NCBI RefSeq assembly: GCF_000382205.1
Contig: NZ_KB907790.1
Coordinates: 248,001 to 312,000 of the forward strand
Direction of reading: 5' to 3'
Length of the DNA: 64,000 nucleotides
DNA from: Dyadobacter beijingensis DSM 21582
GTDB taxonomy: Bacteria > Bacteroidota > Bacteroidia > Cytophagales > Spirosomataceae
In this document: piece after piece, positions 17,701-25,206 of the stretch
How positions within the stretch are numbered: position 1 is the first letter of the stretch
Layout of the letters: each line of letters begins with the position of its first letter
The notes under the pieces: generated by a model
Told to the model about the DNA's origin: nothing
Seen by the model: the letters and a program-made list of their open reading frames with translations, nothing else
Databases searched by the model: none
Program-made: the position numbers and the translations under genes

Positions 17701-18050
17701 GCCGTATCCTTCACGATCGCGAATGCTTTCGGAAGAATGTCGAGCAACACCTTTTCCAGTTCTTTATTTCTTTCCAGTTCGAGCGCGTCGATTTTCTTGA
17801 AGATCGCTTCCTTGCTGTCCACATTCGGTTCATCGGCCGCCTGCTGCTTTAATGCACCGATCTGCTCGTCGACAGATTTGAGAGAATCGGCAATATGTTC
17901 TTTCAGGTTCGCGGATTGTGCGCGCAGCTCGTCATTCGAAAGGGAGGCCAGGAGTGCATATTCGGCATTGACTTTATCAACGTACGGGGTCAATTCTTTA
18001 AGGTCCCGCTCTGATTTCGTGCCAAACAGCTTGGAAAATATTTTAAACAT
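14706..18050 (-). CDS. secA: Preprotein translocase motor subunit SecA
   Basis: 1114 residues, the long form typical of Bacteroidota. SecA drives secretory proteins through SecYEG with ATP. Visible parts: nucleotide-binding domain 1 with Walker A [13 protein letters not shown] and DEAD-like [20 protein letters not shown], the preprotein cross-linking domain, nucleotide-binding domain 2 with [12 protein letters not shown] and [23 protein letters not shown] (split here by description), then the helical scaffold. The family's usual C-terminal zinc motif (CxCx8CH) is absent; instead a Pro/Glu-rich linker leads to a basic, beta-rich tail ([20 protein letters not shown], ending VVDVHEE). A minus-strand TACCTTTG box lies about 100 bp upstream. 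Confidence 0.98.
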   Translation of the reverse strand: [1114 protein letters not shown]

Positions 18051-18149
18051 GATGTGTTGTATGTTTTTTAACCGGTTTTATCCTTGAAAAATATTGAGCC
18101 TGCACAAAAACGCGTGTCACATTGTCAGCAAAACTCCTATTTCGCAGCC

Positions 18150-18157
18150 CAAAGGTA
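18150..18157 (-). promoter_or_regulatory. secA -7 promoter box
   Basis: The minus strand reads TACCTTTG (complement of CAAAGGTA), a perfect TAnnTTTG match, giving a leader of about 95 nt before secA. A -33 TTG at ideal spacing is not clear. The 284-bp gap between secA and the divergent pspC gene otherwise holds only AT-rich sequence and the pspC promoter. Confidence 0.5.
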
Positions 18158-18295
18158 ATTCATTGCCAATACTATTACGCAACAACTGGCATAATCCTAA
18201 TGCATATCTAATGTTTTATTATCATTAAAAATCACCCGTGCTACCGGCTGGGCACCGTCCGTACAGAAATACAACCACTACTGGGTAATGCATAG

Positions 18296-18303
18296 TACCT
18301 TTG
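18296..18303 (+). promoter_or_regulatory. pspC-domain gene -7 promoter box
   Basis: TACCTTTG, a perfect TAnnTTTG match 31 bp before the ATG at 18335. It is the same octamer as the divergent secA box. Confidence 0.5.
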
Positions 18304-18334
18304 AATCATCCAAACGACATAAACAGATTTAGCC

Positions 18335-18568
18335 ATGAACCACAATAGATTGTTCCGTAACACCAGCAACAAAATGATCGGCGGCGTTGCCTCAGGATTG
18401 GCCGACTATTTCGAAATCGACGTGACGATCGTCCGCGTATTGTTCGTACTCGCCGTATTCATCCCGGTTACTTTCCCGGTCATTTTGTTTTACATCATCC
18501 TCTGGATCGTCATGCCCGATAGCGCAAAACGACCCAAAGAGCTGGAACCTGGGCACATCCCTTCCTAG
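18335..18568 (+). CDS. PspC-domain membrane protein
   Basis: 77 residues forming one PspC domain: the N-terminal LFRNTSNKMIGGVASGLADYF-type segment (about residues 5-25), then DVTIVRVLFVLAVF and a long hydrophobic helix (about 34-63) ending LWIVMPD. PspC proteins sit in the inner membrane and, in Proteobacteria, signal membrane stress to the phage-shock regulator; stand-alone members in Bacteroidota have no assigned role. The gene has its own promoter box and a strong terminator, so it is a single-gene unit. Confidence 0.9.
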   Translation: MNHNRLFRNTSNKMIGGVASGLADYFEIDVTIVRVLFVLAVFIPVTFPVILFYIILWIVMPDSAKRPKELEPGHIPS

Positions 18569-18604
18569 ATTTTAAAAACTCCATCAGCAAAGACTTCGTA
18601 GTTG

Positions 18605-18643
18605 CAAACCGCCGGAAAACAAACTCCGGCGGTTTGTTGTTTT
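18605..18643 (+). terminator. Terminator after the PspC gene, overlapping the thiolase promoter
   Basis: A perfect 12-bp stem CAAACCGCCGGA (18605-18616) / TCCGGCGGTTTG (18625-18636) followed by a T-rich tract to 18643. Its right arm contains the TTTG that serves as the likely -33 element of the thiolase promoter. Confidence 0.85.
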
Positions 18644-18663
18644 AGGATTAATACCTATTTTTA
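18633..18663 (+). promoter_or_regulatory. Thiolase promoter
   Basis: TTTG (18633-18636), 19 bp, then TATTTTTA (18656-18663), one mismatch from TAnnTTTG. The expected start point (about 18669) falls at the edge of the palindromic operator at 18670-18683. Confidence 0.4.
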
Positions 18664-18669
18664 CCAATG

Positions 18670-18683
18670 GTATGCAGGCATAC
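18670..18683. promoter_or_regulatory. Putative beta-oxidation operator (thiolase)
   Basis: Perfect palindrome GTATGC-AG-GCATAC, 45 bp upstream of the thiolase ATG and at the predicted transcription start. The same 6-2-6 palindrome occurs in the promoters of the acyl-CoA dehydrogenase gene (two copies) and the MarR/FadN-type operon, so it is probably the binding site of the MarR regulator encoded at 58519-58983. Confidence 0.65.
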
Positions 18684-18727
18684 TAAATGTGAAATGCCTG
18701 CTTAAATCGATCAAAACCACATTCAAT

Positions 18728-19906
18728 ATGAACGCATACATTGTTGCGGGTTATCGCACCGCGGTGGGTAAGGCGCCGAGAGGCGGGTTCCGGTTTACAC
18801 GTCCCGACGATCTGGGCGCGACGGTGATCAAACATCTGCTGGAACAAACCCCGCAGCTCGACCCAACCCGTGTGGACGATGTGATCGTGGGCAATGCCGT
18901 GCCGGAAGCCGAGCAGGGAATGCAGATGGGCCGTTATGTGGCATTGCTTTCGTTGCCGAAAAACGTTTCTGGGATCACCATCAACCGCTATTGCGGATCC
19001 GGTGTGGAGGCGATCGCGATGGCTTCGGCTAAAATCCATGCCGGAATGGCCGAATGCATTATCGCCGGCGGCACCGAATCGATGTCGCTCGTGCCGACGA
19101 TGGGCTGGAAAACCGCATTGAACTACGAAATAGCACATACCAATCCCGACTATTACCTGAGCATGGGCCTCACCGCGGAGCAGGTAGCGAAAGATTTTAG
19201 TATCAGTCGCGAGGCGCAGGATGAATTTTCATTCCAATCACATCAGAAAGCGTTGCGTGCGCAGAAAGAAGGCTGGTTCGCCGACGGCATTGTGCCGGTA
19301 ACGGTGAAGGAAACCTATTTCGACCAGGTTTCGGGCAAGAAAAAAACGAAGGAAACGGTCATCAGCCAGGATGAAGGCCCCCGCGCCGACACGACGCTCG
19401 AAGCATTGAACAAACTGAAACCCGTTTTCGCGGCAGGCGGGTCGGTAACGGCCGGGAACTCTTCCCAAACTTCGGACGGTGCCGCTTTTGTGCTGGTGAT
19501 GTCGGAAAAATTGGTGAACGAGCTGGGCCTGAAACCCATCGCGCGCATGCTCTCGTACGCGACGGCGGGTGTGGATCCGCGCATTATGGGCATCGGCCCG
19601 GTAGCCGCGGTGCCGCTCGCATTGAAGCAGGCCGGTTTGAAACTGAATGATATCCAGCAGGTGGAGCTCAATGAGGCATTTGCCGCACAGTCGCTGGCGG
19701 TGATCCAGGAGCTCGGTATCGATCCCGCCATCGTGAACCCGAACGGCGGCGCGATCGCTTTGGGACATGCATTAGGCTCCACGGGCGCGAGGCTTTCGGT
19801 GCAGCTTTTCAACGAAATGAAGCGCCGTGACCAGAAATACGGCATGGTAACTGCCTGTGTGGGCGGCGGCCAGGGCGTGGCGGGCATCTACGAGCGCCTC
19901 AATTAG
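18728..19906 (+). CDS. fadA: Acetyl-CoA acyltransferase (3-ketoacyl-CoA thiolase)
   Basis: 392 residues from the ATG at 18728; an upstream open extension crosses the promoter and operator and is rejected. The thiolase cleaves 3-ketoacyl-CoA with CoA to give acetyl-CoA, the last step of fatty-acid beta-oxidation. Catalytic residues are visible: nucleophile Cys89 in NRYCGSGVEA, His in GHALGSTGARL and the second Cys in MVTACVGGGQG near the C-terminus. It is close in length to FadA and to degradative thiolases. It is a one-gene unit ending in a terminator at 19940. Its partner enzymes are encoded at 25207 and 56074; all share the palindromic operator. Confidence 0.93.
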   Translation: MNAYIVAGYRTAVGKAPRGGFRFTRPDDLGATVIKHLLEQTPQLDPTRVDDVIVGNAVPEAEQGMQMGRYVALLSLPKNVSGITINRYCGSGVEAIAMASAKIHAGMAECIIAGGTESMSLVPTMGWKTALNYEIAHTNPDYYLSMGLTAEQVAKDFSISREAQDEFSFQSHQKALRAQKEGWFADGIVPVTVKETYFDQVSGKKKTKETVISQDEGPRADTTLEALNKLKPVFAAGGSVTAGNSSQTSDGAAFVLVMSEKLVNELGLKPIARMLSYATAGVDPRIMGIGPVAAVPLALKQAGLKLNDIQQVELNEAFAAQSLAVIQELGIDPAIVNPNGGAIALGHALGSTGARLSVQLFNEMKRRDQKYGMVTACVGGGQGVAGIYERLN

Positions 19907-19939
19907 GCCGCAGGCTAACATTCGAAGTGATTTTCAAGG

Positions 19940-19985
19940 TCTCCCCGGAAGTGTTACTCATCTTCCGGGGAGATTTTCTATTTTT
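19940..19985 (+). terminator. Terminator after thiolase
   Basis: A perfect 11-bp stem TCTCCCCGGAA (19940-19950) / TTCCGGGGAGA (19963-19973) followed by TTTTCTATTTTT. The T tract runs into the promoter box of the next gene. Confidence 0.85.
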
Positions 19986-19986
19986 G
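19979..19986 (+). promoter_or_regulatory. -7 box for the glycosyltransferase operon
   Basis: TATTTTTG matches TAnnTTTG and lies 27 bp before the ATG at 20014, within the terminator tail of the thiolase gene. No clear -33 element. Confidence 0.4.
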
Positions 19987-20013
19987 CCCTTTCAACATGC
20001 ACGCCTTTTTTTC

Positions 20014-21021
20014 ATGGATGTATCCATTGTTATCATCAATTACAGGACGCCTCAGCTCATTATCAATTGTTTAGATTCTATCAATCGGTTTACGTCCGGG
20101 GTAAGTTACGAGGTGATTGTTGTCGACAACGACCCTGAAAATGGCGGCGGCGCTTTGGTGAGGGCGGCCCATCCCGACGTGCGGTGGATCGATATGGAAT
20201 ACAATGCGGGTTTCGGCATTGCCAACAACCGTGGCATGGAAATCGCGACGGGCAAATATCTCCTGCTGCTCAATGCGGATACCCTGCTGACCGACAATGT
20301 GATCGGCCGCTGCTTCGGGCGGATGAACCAACGGACCGATGTGATAGCTTGCGGTGCATTACAATATTATCCGGACGGTTCGCCGATGCCGTTTTACCGC
20401 AGCTTCAACGAATTCCGCCGGACCTTCTTCATCCTCCCGCCGAGCGGCCTGGTAGATAAGATCGTCCACAAACTTTATCCCGAACCGGCCTACACCGATC
20501 CCGACCAGCACGACTGGCTCGTGGGCGCATTTATGTTTATCCGCAGGGAGGGTTTTGAAAAAACAGGCGGTTTCAGCAAGGACTTTTTCATGTACGGCGA
20601 AGACGTGGAATGGTCGGGCCGGTTGGGAAAGCTCGGCAAGCTGTGCTATTTTCAGGATTGCACTTTTATCCATTTGGAAAACAACAACCCGTTCCGACGG
20701 ACGCATATTTCGTGGATCAACCGGTTCAGCACCCAGATGCAGGTTTCGAATTTTCTGTGGGTACGGAAGCAGTACGGCATTTTTCAATACATTTTGCTGA
20801 TCCTGCATTACATTTTCATGGTACCGGTGGTGTATGGCTGGAAAATGCTTTTTAACCTGAGAAAAAACGGTAATCCGTTCTCGGAACTTCGCACACAACA
20901 TATATATGTAAGGAAGACGCGCGTTCTGTTAAAATATTTCTGGAAAACGCTGTTCCTCCGCCAGGGGCTTTACAAAATCAAGCCTCAGGAGAACATCGAC
21001 CTTTTAACTGCCTCTGCATGA
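20014..21021 (+). CDS. Family 2 glycosyltransferase (rhamnosyltransferase-like)
   Basis: 335 residues from the ATG at 20014. GT-A fold: it opens DVSIVIINYRTPQL, has VIVVDNDPENG as the nucleotide-sugar segment, MEYNAGFGIANNRGM, and the metal-binding DxD-type LLLLNADTLL. A DWLVGAFMFIRREGF segment and MYGEDVEWSGRLGKLG resemble the acceptor region of rhamnosyltransferase-like GT2 enzymes such as WbbL. The C-terminal part (about 250-335) carries a hydrophobic, basic segment suggesting membrane attachment. It is the first of three tightly linked genes; its stop overlaps the next start (ATGA). Sugar donor and acceptor are not shown by the sequence. Confidence 0.88.
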   Translation: MDVSIVIINYRTPQLIINCLDSINRFTSGVSYEVIVVDNDPENGGGALVRAAHPDVRWIDMEYNAGFGIANNRGMEIATGKYLLLLNADTLLTDNVIGRCFGRMNQRTDVIACGALQYYPDGSPMPFYRSFNEFRRTFFILPPSGLVDKIVHKLYPEPAYTDPDQHDWLVGAFMFIRREGFEKTGGFSKDFFMYGEDVEWSGRLGKLGKLCYFQDCTFIHLENNNPFRRTHISWINRFSTQMQVSNFLWVRKQYGIFQYILLILHYIFMVPVVYGWKMLFNLRKNGNPFSELRTQHIYVRKTRVLLKYFWKTLFLRQGLYKIKPQENIDLLTASA

Positions 21022-22133
21022 ATCAATCCAAAAAAAGAATCCTCTTTTTTACGCCCTATGCCACACGGACAGGATCTGAAATGATGCTGTTGTACATTTT
21101 GAAAAAAATAGACCGCTCCCGTTTTGACGTCGGTATCGTCAGTTTTGCGAACGGGGAGCTGCTGGCCGAGTTTCCCGCCGATATTCCCGTCCACATTGCC
21201 CCGCGTAAGTTCAATATCCTCGAAAAAGTTTCATTCCACCTGGGCATTAACCCCACGCTCCGCGCATTGCGCAAGCTCGCGAAAAGTTTCAATGCGGATT
21301 TCTGGTATGTGAATACGACGATGATCCCCGAGACGATCGTCGTGGCGAAGGAATTCGGTATTAAGGTCATCACCCATTTTCACGAGATGCCGCTCACGTA
21401 CGCATACCTGAGCGCCCCGGATTTTCAAAGTATTGTGGATTATTCCGAGCTGCTGATCGGCTGCTCGCAAACTACCTGTGATGCGATCAAAGACGCCGGT
21501 GGAAAAAATGTGGGGCTGCTTTATTCATTTATAGACCCCTCATTGGTCAAAAAAGATGACGCACGGTCTGCCGAACTCCGGCAGAAACTAGGCATTCCGG
21601 CCGATGCATTCGTATGGATATTGTCGGGAATGACCTCCGAGCGCAAGGGGTTCGACATGCTGCCCGACATTGCCGACGAGCTCAATGACCCGCGGGCACA
21701 TTTGGTGTGGGTCGGTGCAACGATCGACGATGGATTGGTGTATTATACCGAGCAACGATGCGCCAAAAACAGGTCGGCGACCAAAATTCACCTCGCAGGC
21801 AAGCAAAAAGAAGATTATTATAGTTACCTTAATATGGGAAACGGTTTTCTGCTCACATCCCGGCAGGACCCTTTTCCGCTGGTGATGATAGAAGCTGCGC
21901 TGCTGGGTAAACCCATCGTCGCTTTCCCCTCGGGAGGCGTTTCAGAATTTGTCAAAGATGGAATGGGCGTTGTTACCGACGATCTGAGCGTCAGGCAGCT
22001 GGTTTCTGCCATGCGGTCGGTGATGAGCGGCGAAACCAGCACGGACAGTGCCGTTAGTGTGCAGGTTGCCAGCCGGTTCAATGTCGAGAACGGATATAAT
22101 GAATGGATTGAATTAATTGACAAAACACGCTAG
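21018..22133 (+). CDS. Family 4-type (GT-B) glycosyltransferase
   Basis: 371 residues, starting at the ATG that overlaps the previous stop by 4 bp. GT-B fold: an N-terminal domain opening RILFFTPYATRTGSEMM, and a C-terminal Glycos_transf_1 domain with ILSGMTSERKGFDML, VWVGATIDDG, KIHLAGKQKEDYYSYL and TSRQDPFPLVMIEAALLGKP, where the Glu in PFPLVMIEA is the usual retaining-enzyme EX7E position. It is cytoplasmic or peripherally membrane bound and likely adds a sugar to a surface polysaccharide or glycan with the GT2 enzyme encoded before it. One base separates its stop from the next start. Confidence 0.88.
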   Translation: MNQSKKRILFFTPYATRTGSEMMLLYILKKIDRSRFDVGIVSFANGELLAEFPADIPVHIAPRKFNILEKVSFHLGINPTLRALRKLAKSFNADFWYVNTTMIPETIVVAKEFGIKVITHFHEMPLTYAYLSAPDFQSIVDYSELLIGCSQTTCDAIKDAGGKNVGLLYSFIDPSLVKKDDARSAELRQKLGIPADAFVWILSGMTSERKGFDMLPDIADELNDPRAHLVWVGATIDDGLVYYTEQRCAKNRSATKIHLAGKQKEDYYSYLNMGNGFLLTSRQDPFPLVMIEAALLGKPIVAFPSGGVSEFVKDGMGVVTDDLSVRQLVSAMRSVMSGETSTDSAVSVQVASRFNVENGYNEWIELIDKTR

Positions 22134-22134
22134 T

Positions 22135-25026
22135 ATGCTCAATTCTACGTACGTATTCAAGTTTTTGACCCGCATTGCGCTTGTATCCGCCGTTTTCTTC
22201 ACGGCGGGGCGGGCAGTAGGGCAAAGCCCGCAAAGAACGACGGAAATTGATACGCAGCGCTACATGGCGCTGATGCTCTTGAACCTCACCGATCCCGACG
22301 ATATCGGCCCGGAGCCGGACCTGATCCGCTCGGCCAGCCAGTTCGGGCTCAATGCAGTTTACATCACCATCCCCTGGGACAAGGTTTATTTCAGTTCGCC
22401 CACCGAAACCCCGCAGTGGGCCAAGTACGATCAGCAGATCAAGATCGCGACGGACCTGGGCATGAAAGTGGCGCTCCGCATTCACCTGGGCCGGCACAGC
22501 ACGCGCATCAAGGGCTTCTGGGAGCCGTCCGACAGCCAGTTCAGCCATTCCAACAAACCCTTGCTGAGCGGTTACCAGGATACATTTTTCGGGTTTGATA
22601 ATCAGCCTATTCTCGACAAAGGCGTTGCTTTTGTGAAGGAAGTAATGAACCGCTACAAATCTCTGCAAACGCAGAAAAAGCTCCTGTATGTGTCCGTTAC
22701 CTGCACGGGGACGCAGGAAGGCGAGTACGCGGGAGGCCTGATTGAAAATGGCCGGGAAAATGCGGCGGTTTACGACTACTCGCCGTCGATGGTGAAGGGT
22801 TTTAAGGATTTTGTAAAAGAGAAATATAAAAAAATCGAGCGGATCAATTTCCTGTGGGGGATGACTTTCAAGTCGTTCGACGAGGCTAATCCGCCCGCTA
22901 CCGCCTGGGAGCCCAATCTTTCCTTCCGCCAGCGTTATGGCAAGGACTGGTACATTTACCGGCATATGATGCTTAAAAGGTTTACCGAGCAAATGGTAAC
23001 CGCCATCAAAGGCATCGATCCTACCATTAAATACGTATCCGACTACGGCTCGGTGTTCGACGGCCAGTCTGCCACACGGGGAACGCTGGGTTTTGTGAAT
23101 CTGAATGAAAAAACCGACGGTATCAAGATCAACGACAATCCCGCCGTGCATGATCACCGGTGGTCGGTGGATATCCTGAAAAGTAACGCGCCTCCGGGTT
23201 TTATCACGGCTAATGAGCTGTTTGTGAGCTCATACCTGGACAATAATGCCCACATGAAGCAGATCAACGAAAACTTCGAACACGGCGCGAATGTGGTGGC
23301 CGTGGTGATCTCTCAAAAAGAACAGATGGCACGGGCGGAAGGATTTTTGCGGCAGGGTGTGGTGACGTGGCTGAACAGCCCGATGAAGCCGATCGTGTAT
23401 GCCGATTCAGTTTCCTTCCGGCTGTCGGCGGCTACGGAAAAAGGTGGTGCACAAGGGGTTATCTACGACGAATGGGCTCGCCGCGCTTATGCCGATCCGG
23501 CCCACCCCAAACCGGTGCGCGTTCGCCTGATCGAAGATATTTTGTACCCGAGTTACTGGGAGGATGCTTCCAATTATCCGCCGTACGTGTTCCGGCCGGT
23601 GCCGATGCAGATTATTCCTGTGAACAAGGATTTCGAATACCGGCTGCCGATAGACACATTTTCGGATGTTGATGGCAGGATCGTGCGCGTGGAAGTGGGC
23701 GCATTACCCGCCTGGCTGCGTTATGAAAACGGCGTTTTGCGCGGCCGGCCTACCGCCCTGGGCGATTCCCGCATTTCGGTGAAGGGTATCGATGATGAAG
23801 GCGGCGTTGCGGAAGCGTTTTTCACGATCCGTGTCGATACGCGCGAAAATGCGAATAAGCCACCGACCGTGGACGCGAACTTCTCTAACCAGATGGTGGC
23901 CGTGGACAAGCCATTTACCATTACCATCCCGAAAACGGCATTTACCGACCCCGACGGGCAGATTACCAGGGTAGAGGCGTCCGAACTGCCCTCGTGGCTT
24001 ACATTTTCAAACGGAGTGCTGAGCGGAACGCCTGCGAAACTCGGCGATTACCGCATTATCCTCAAAGCCTACGACGATCTGAATGCATTTGTGGAAACCT
24101 ACTTCACGGTGAAAGTGGTAGAACCGCAGTTCCTCAATGCGCCGCCATTCGCGACGACGACGCTGCCGGTTAAATATGCGCAGATCAATATGCCGTTCAA
24201 TTACATTCTGCCGGCAAACATTTTCGGCGATCCGGACGGCTACATTTCTTCGATTACCGTGCAAAACCGGCCTTCCTGGCTCAATTTTGCCTTGAATGTG
24301 TTTTCAGGAACACCTACCGAAGAAGGCGAATACCGACTGATCATCCGCGCGTACGACAACGCGGGAGCCTATGTGGAAATTCCGCTGGTATTGCTCGTGC
24401 AAATACCGGAAATCCGCTTCGAGCTCGTGCAGGCGGGCAGCAAGGTAGACCAGCGTGTGATCCGCAAGCTGTCGGGCGACGATGTGATCCCGTACGATTC
24501 ACTGCCGCCATTGCTGAACATGTACGCCTACGGAAACTTCGAATACGACAAGGTGTCGTTCGATCTCAATGGCCCTTACCGCCGCAAAGCGACGACGGCC
24601 ATTTTCCCATACGCGTTATATGAAAACGCCTCCGGTTTCGCGCCGTATGTGGGCCGGTACACGCTAACGGTGACGGCATTCAAGGAAGATTCGGCCGTTG
24701 TGACGAACTCGATTGAATTTGGTATTTCGGCGGGTGAAAATAAGGTGAATATCACGGAGGACATGGCCGAATGGGCGTTCTATCCGAATCCCGTGGAGAG
24801 CATTATCAATATCAAACTGCCAGAATACCAGCCCGGCGACAATTTGTCTTGGGAAATCATCAATGTGGCCGGCAAGCGCTACCCGATTCCGGGCGGCATG
24901 GTGAGCGTTTCCGACGAGCTCGCTAATCTGGACCTCGACGCGCTCGGGTTATCATCCGGTATTTACTTCATACGGGTCGAGAACAATGGTGAGCTTTTAA
25001 AGCAATTCAAAATTTTCAAGAAATAG
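22135..25026 (+). CDS. Secreted beta-galactosidase-like protein with Ig-like domains and T9SS sorting domain
   Basis: 963 residues from the ATG at 22135 (a TTG six codons earlier overlaps the previous gene). A signal peptide ends near RAVGQS (residue 30). Residues 40-400 look like the TIM barrel of GH42/beta-galactosidase-type hydrolases (PDLIRSASQFGLNAVYITIP, TDLGMKVALRIHLGRH, and VSVTCTGTQEGEYAGG with a possible catalytic Glu). Three putative-Ig/cadherin-like repeats of about 95 residues follow (about 480-800), each with PVNKDF/DKPFTI-style starts, a DPDG or DVDG loop and LPAWL..NGVLRG/SGTP. The last 80 residues, from WAFYPNPVESIINI to FKIFKK, are a type IX secretion sorting domain. It should be exported and anchored at the surface. 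No typical GH catalytic pair could be confirmed. Confidence 0.8.
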   Translation: MLNSTYVFKFLTRIALVSAVFFTAGRAVGQSPQRTTEIDTQRYMALMLLNLTDPDDIGPEPDLIRSASQFGLNAVYITIPWDKVYFSSPTETPQWAKYDQQIKIATDLGMKVALRIHLGRHSTRIKGFWEPSDSQFSHSNKPLLSGYQDTFFGFDNQPILDKGVAFVKEVMNRYKSLQTQKKLLYVSVTCTGTQEGEYAGGLIENGRENAAVYDYSPSMVKGFKDFVKEKYKKIERINFLWGMTFKSFDEANPPATAWEPNLSFRQRYGKDWYIYRHMMLKRFTEQMVTAIKGIDPTIKYVSDYGSVFDGQSATRGTLGFVNLNEKTDGIKINDNPAVHDHRWSVDILKSNAPPGFITANELFVSSYLDNNAHMKQINENFEHGANVVAVVISQKEQMARAEGFLRQGVVTWLNSPMKPIVYADSVSFRLSAATEKGGAQGVIYDEWARRAYADPAHPKPVRVRLIEDILYPSYWEDASNYPPYVFRPVPMQIIPVNKDFEYRLPIDTFSDVDGRIVRVEVGALPAWLRYENGVLRGRPTALGDSRISVKGIDDEGGVAEAFFTIRVDTRENANKPPTVDANFSNQMVAVDKPFTITIPKTAFTDPDGQITRVEASELPSWLTFSNGVLSGTPAKLGDYRIILKAYDDLNAFVETYFTVKVVEPQFLNAPPFATTTLPVKYAQINMPFNYILPANIFGDPDGYISSITVQNRPSWLNFALNVFSGTPTEEGEYRLIIRAYDNAGAYVEIPLVLLVQIPEIRFELVQAGSKVDQRVIRKLSGDDVIPYDSLPPLLNMYAYGNFEYDKVSFDLNGPYRRKATTAIFPYALYENASGFAPYVGRYTLTVTAFKEDSAVVTNSIEFGISAGENKVNITEDMAEWAFYPNPVESIINIKLPEYQPGDNLSWEIINVAGKRYPIPGGMVSVSDELANLDLDALGLSSGIYFIRVENNGELLKQFKIFKK

Positions 25027-25042
25027 TCCCGATTATAGCAAT

Positions 25043-25100
25043 GCACCTCCTGAATCAGTAGCCGGTAAGCGCGACTTTTCAGGAGGTGCGTTTTATTTAT
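25043..25100 (+). terminator. Terminator of the glycosyltransferase operon
   Basis: A perfect 12-bp stem GCACCTCCTGAA (25043-25054) / TTCAGGAGGTGC (25078-25089) with a 23-nt loop, followed by GTTTTATTTATTTT. It isolates the acyl-CoA dehydrogenase promoter downstream. Confidence 0.8.
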
Positions 25101-25110
25101 TTTGACAATA

Positions 25111-25124
25111 GTATGCTTGCATAA
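25111..25124. promoter_or_regulatory. Putative beta-oxidation operator 1 (acyl-CoA dehydrogenase)
   Basis: GTATGC-TT-GCATAA, one mismatch from the perfect palindrome. It contains the TTG of the predicted -33 element. The longer stretch TAGTATGCTTGCATAATA here is also present on the minus strand of the MarR operon promoter at 59048-59061. Confidence 0.65.
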
Positions 25125-25146
25125 TAATCTTTATGATTTATATTTG
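25117..25146 (+). promoter_or_regulatory. Acyl-CoA dehydrogenase promoter
   Basis: TTG (25117-25119), 19 bp, then TATATTTG (25139-25146), a perfect TAnnTTTG. The start point should be near 25152, between the two palindromic operators. Confidence 0.65.
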
Positions 25147-25161
25147 CAATCACCAGAAATG

Positions 25162-25175
25162 GTATGCAAGCATAC
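25162..25175. promoter_or_regulatory. Putative beta-oxidation operator 2 (acyl-CoA dehydrogenase)
   Basis: Perfect palindrome GTATGC-AA-GCATAC, about 10 bp after the expected start point. Its centre is 51 bp (about five helical turns) from the centre of operator 1. Confidence 0.65.
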
Positions 25176-25206
25176 TCCACGTTCCTGACAAAACCCGCAT
25201 TCAGCT

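Noticed and set aside
18602..18727. Upstream start for the thiolase
   Set aside because: The extension crosses a terminator, the promoter and the palindromic operator; thiolases begin at the MNAYIVAGYR segment.
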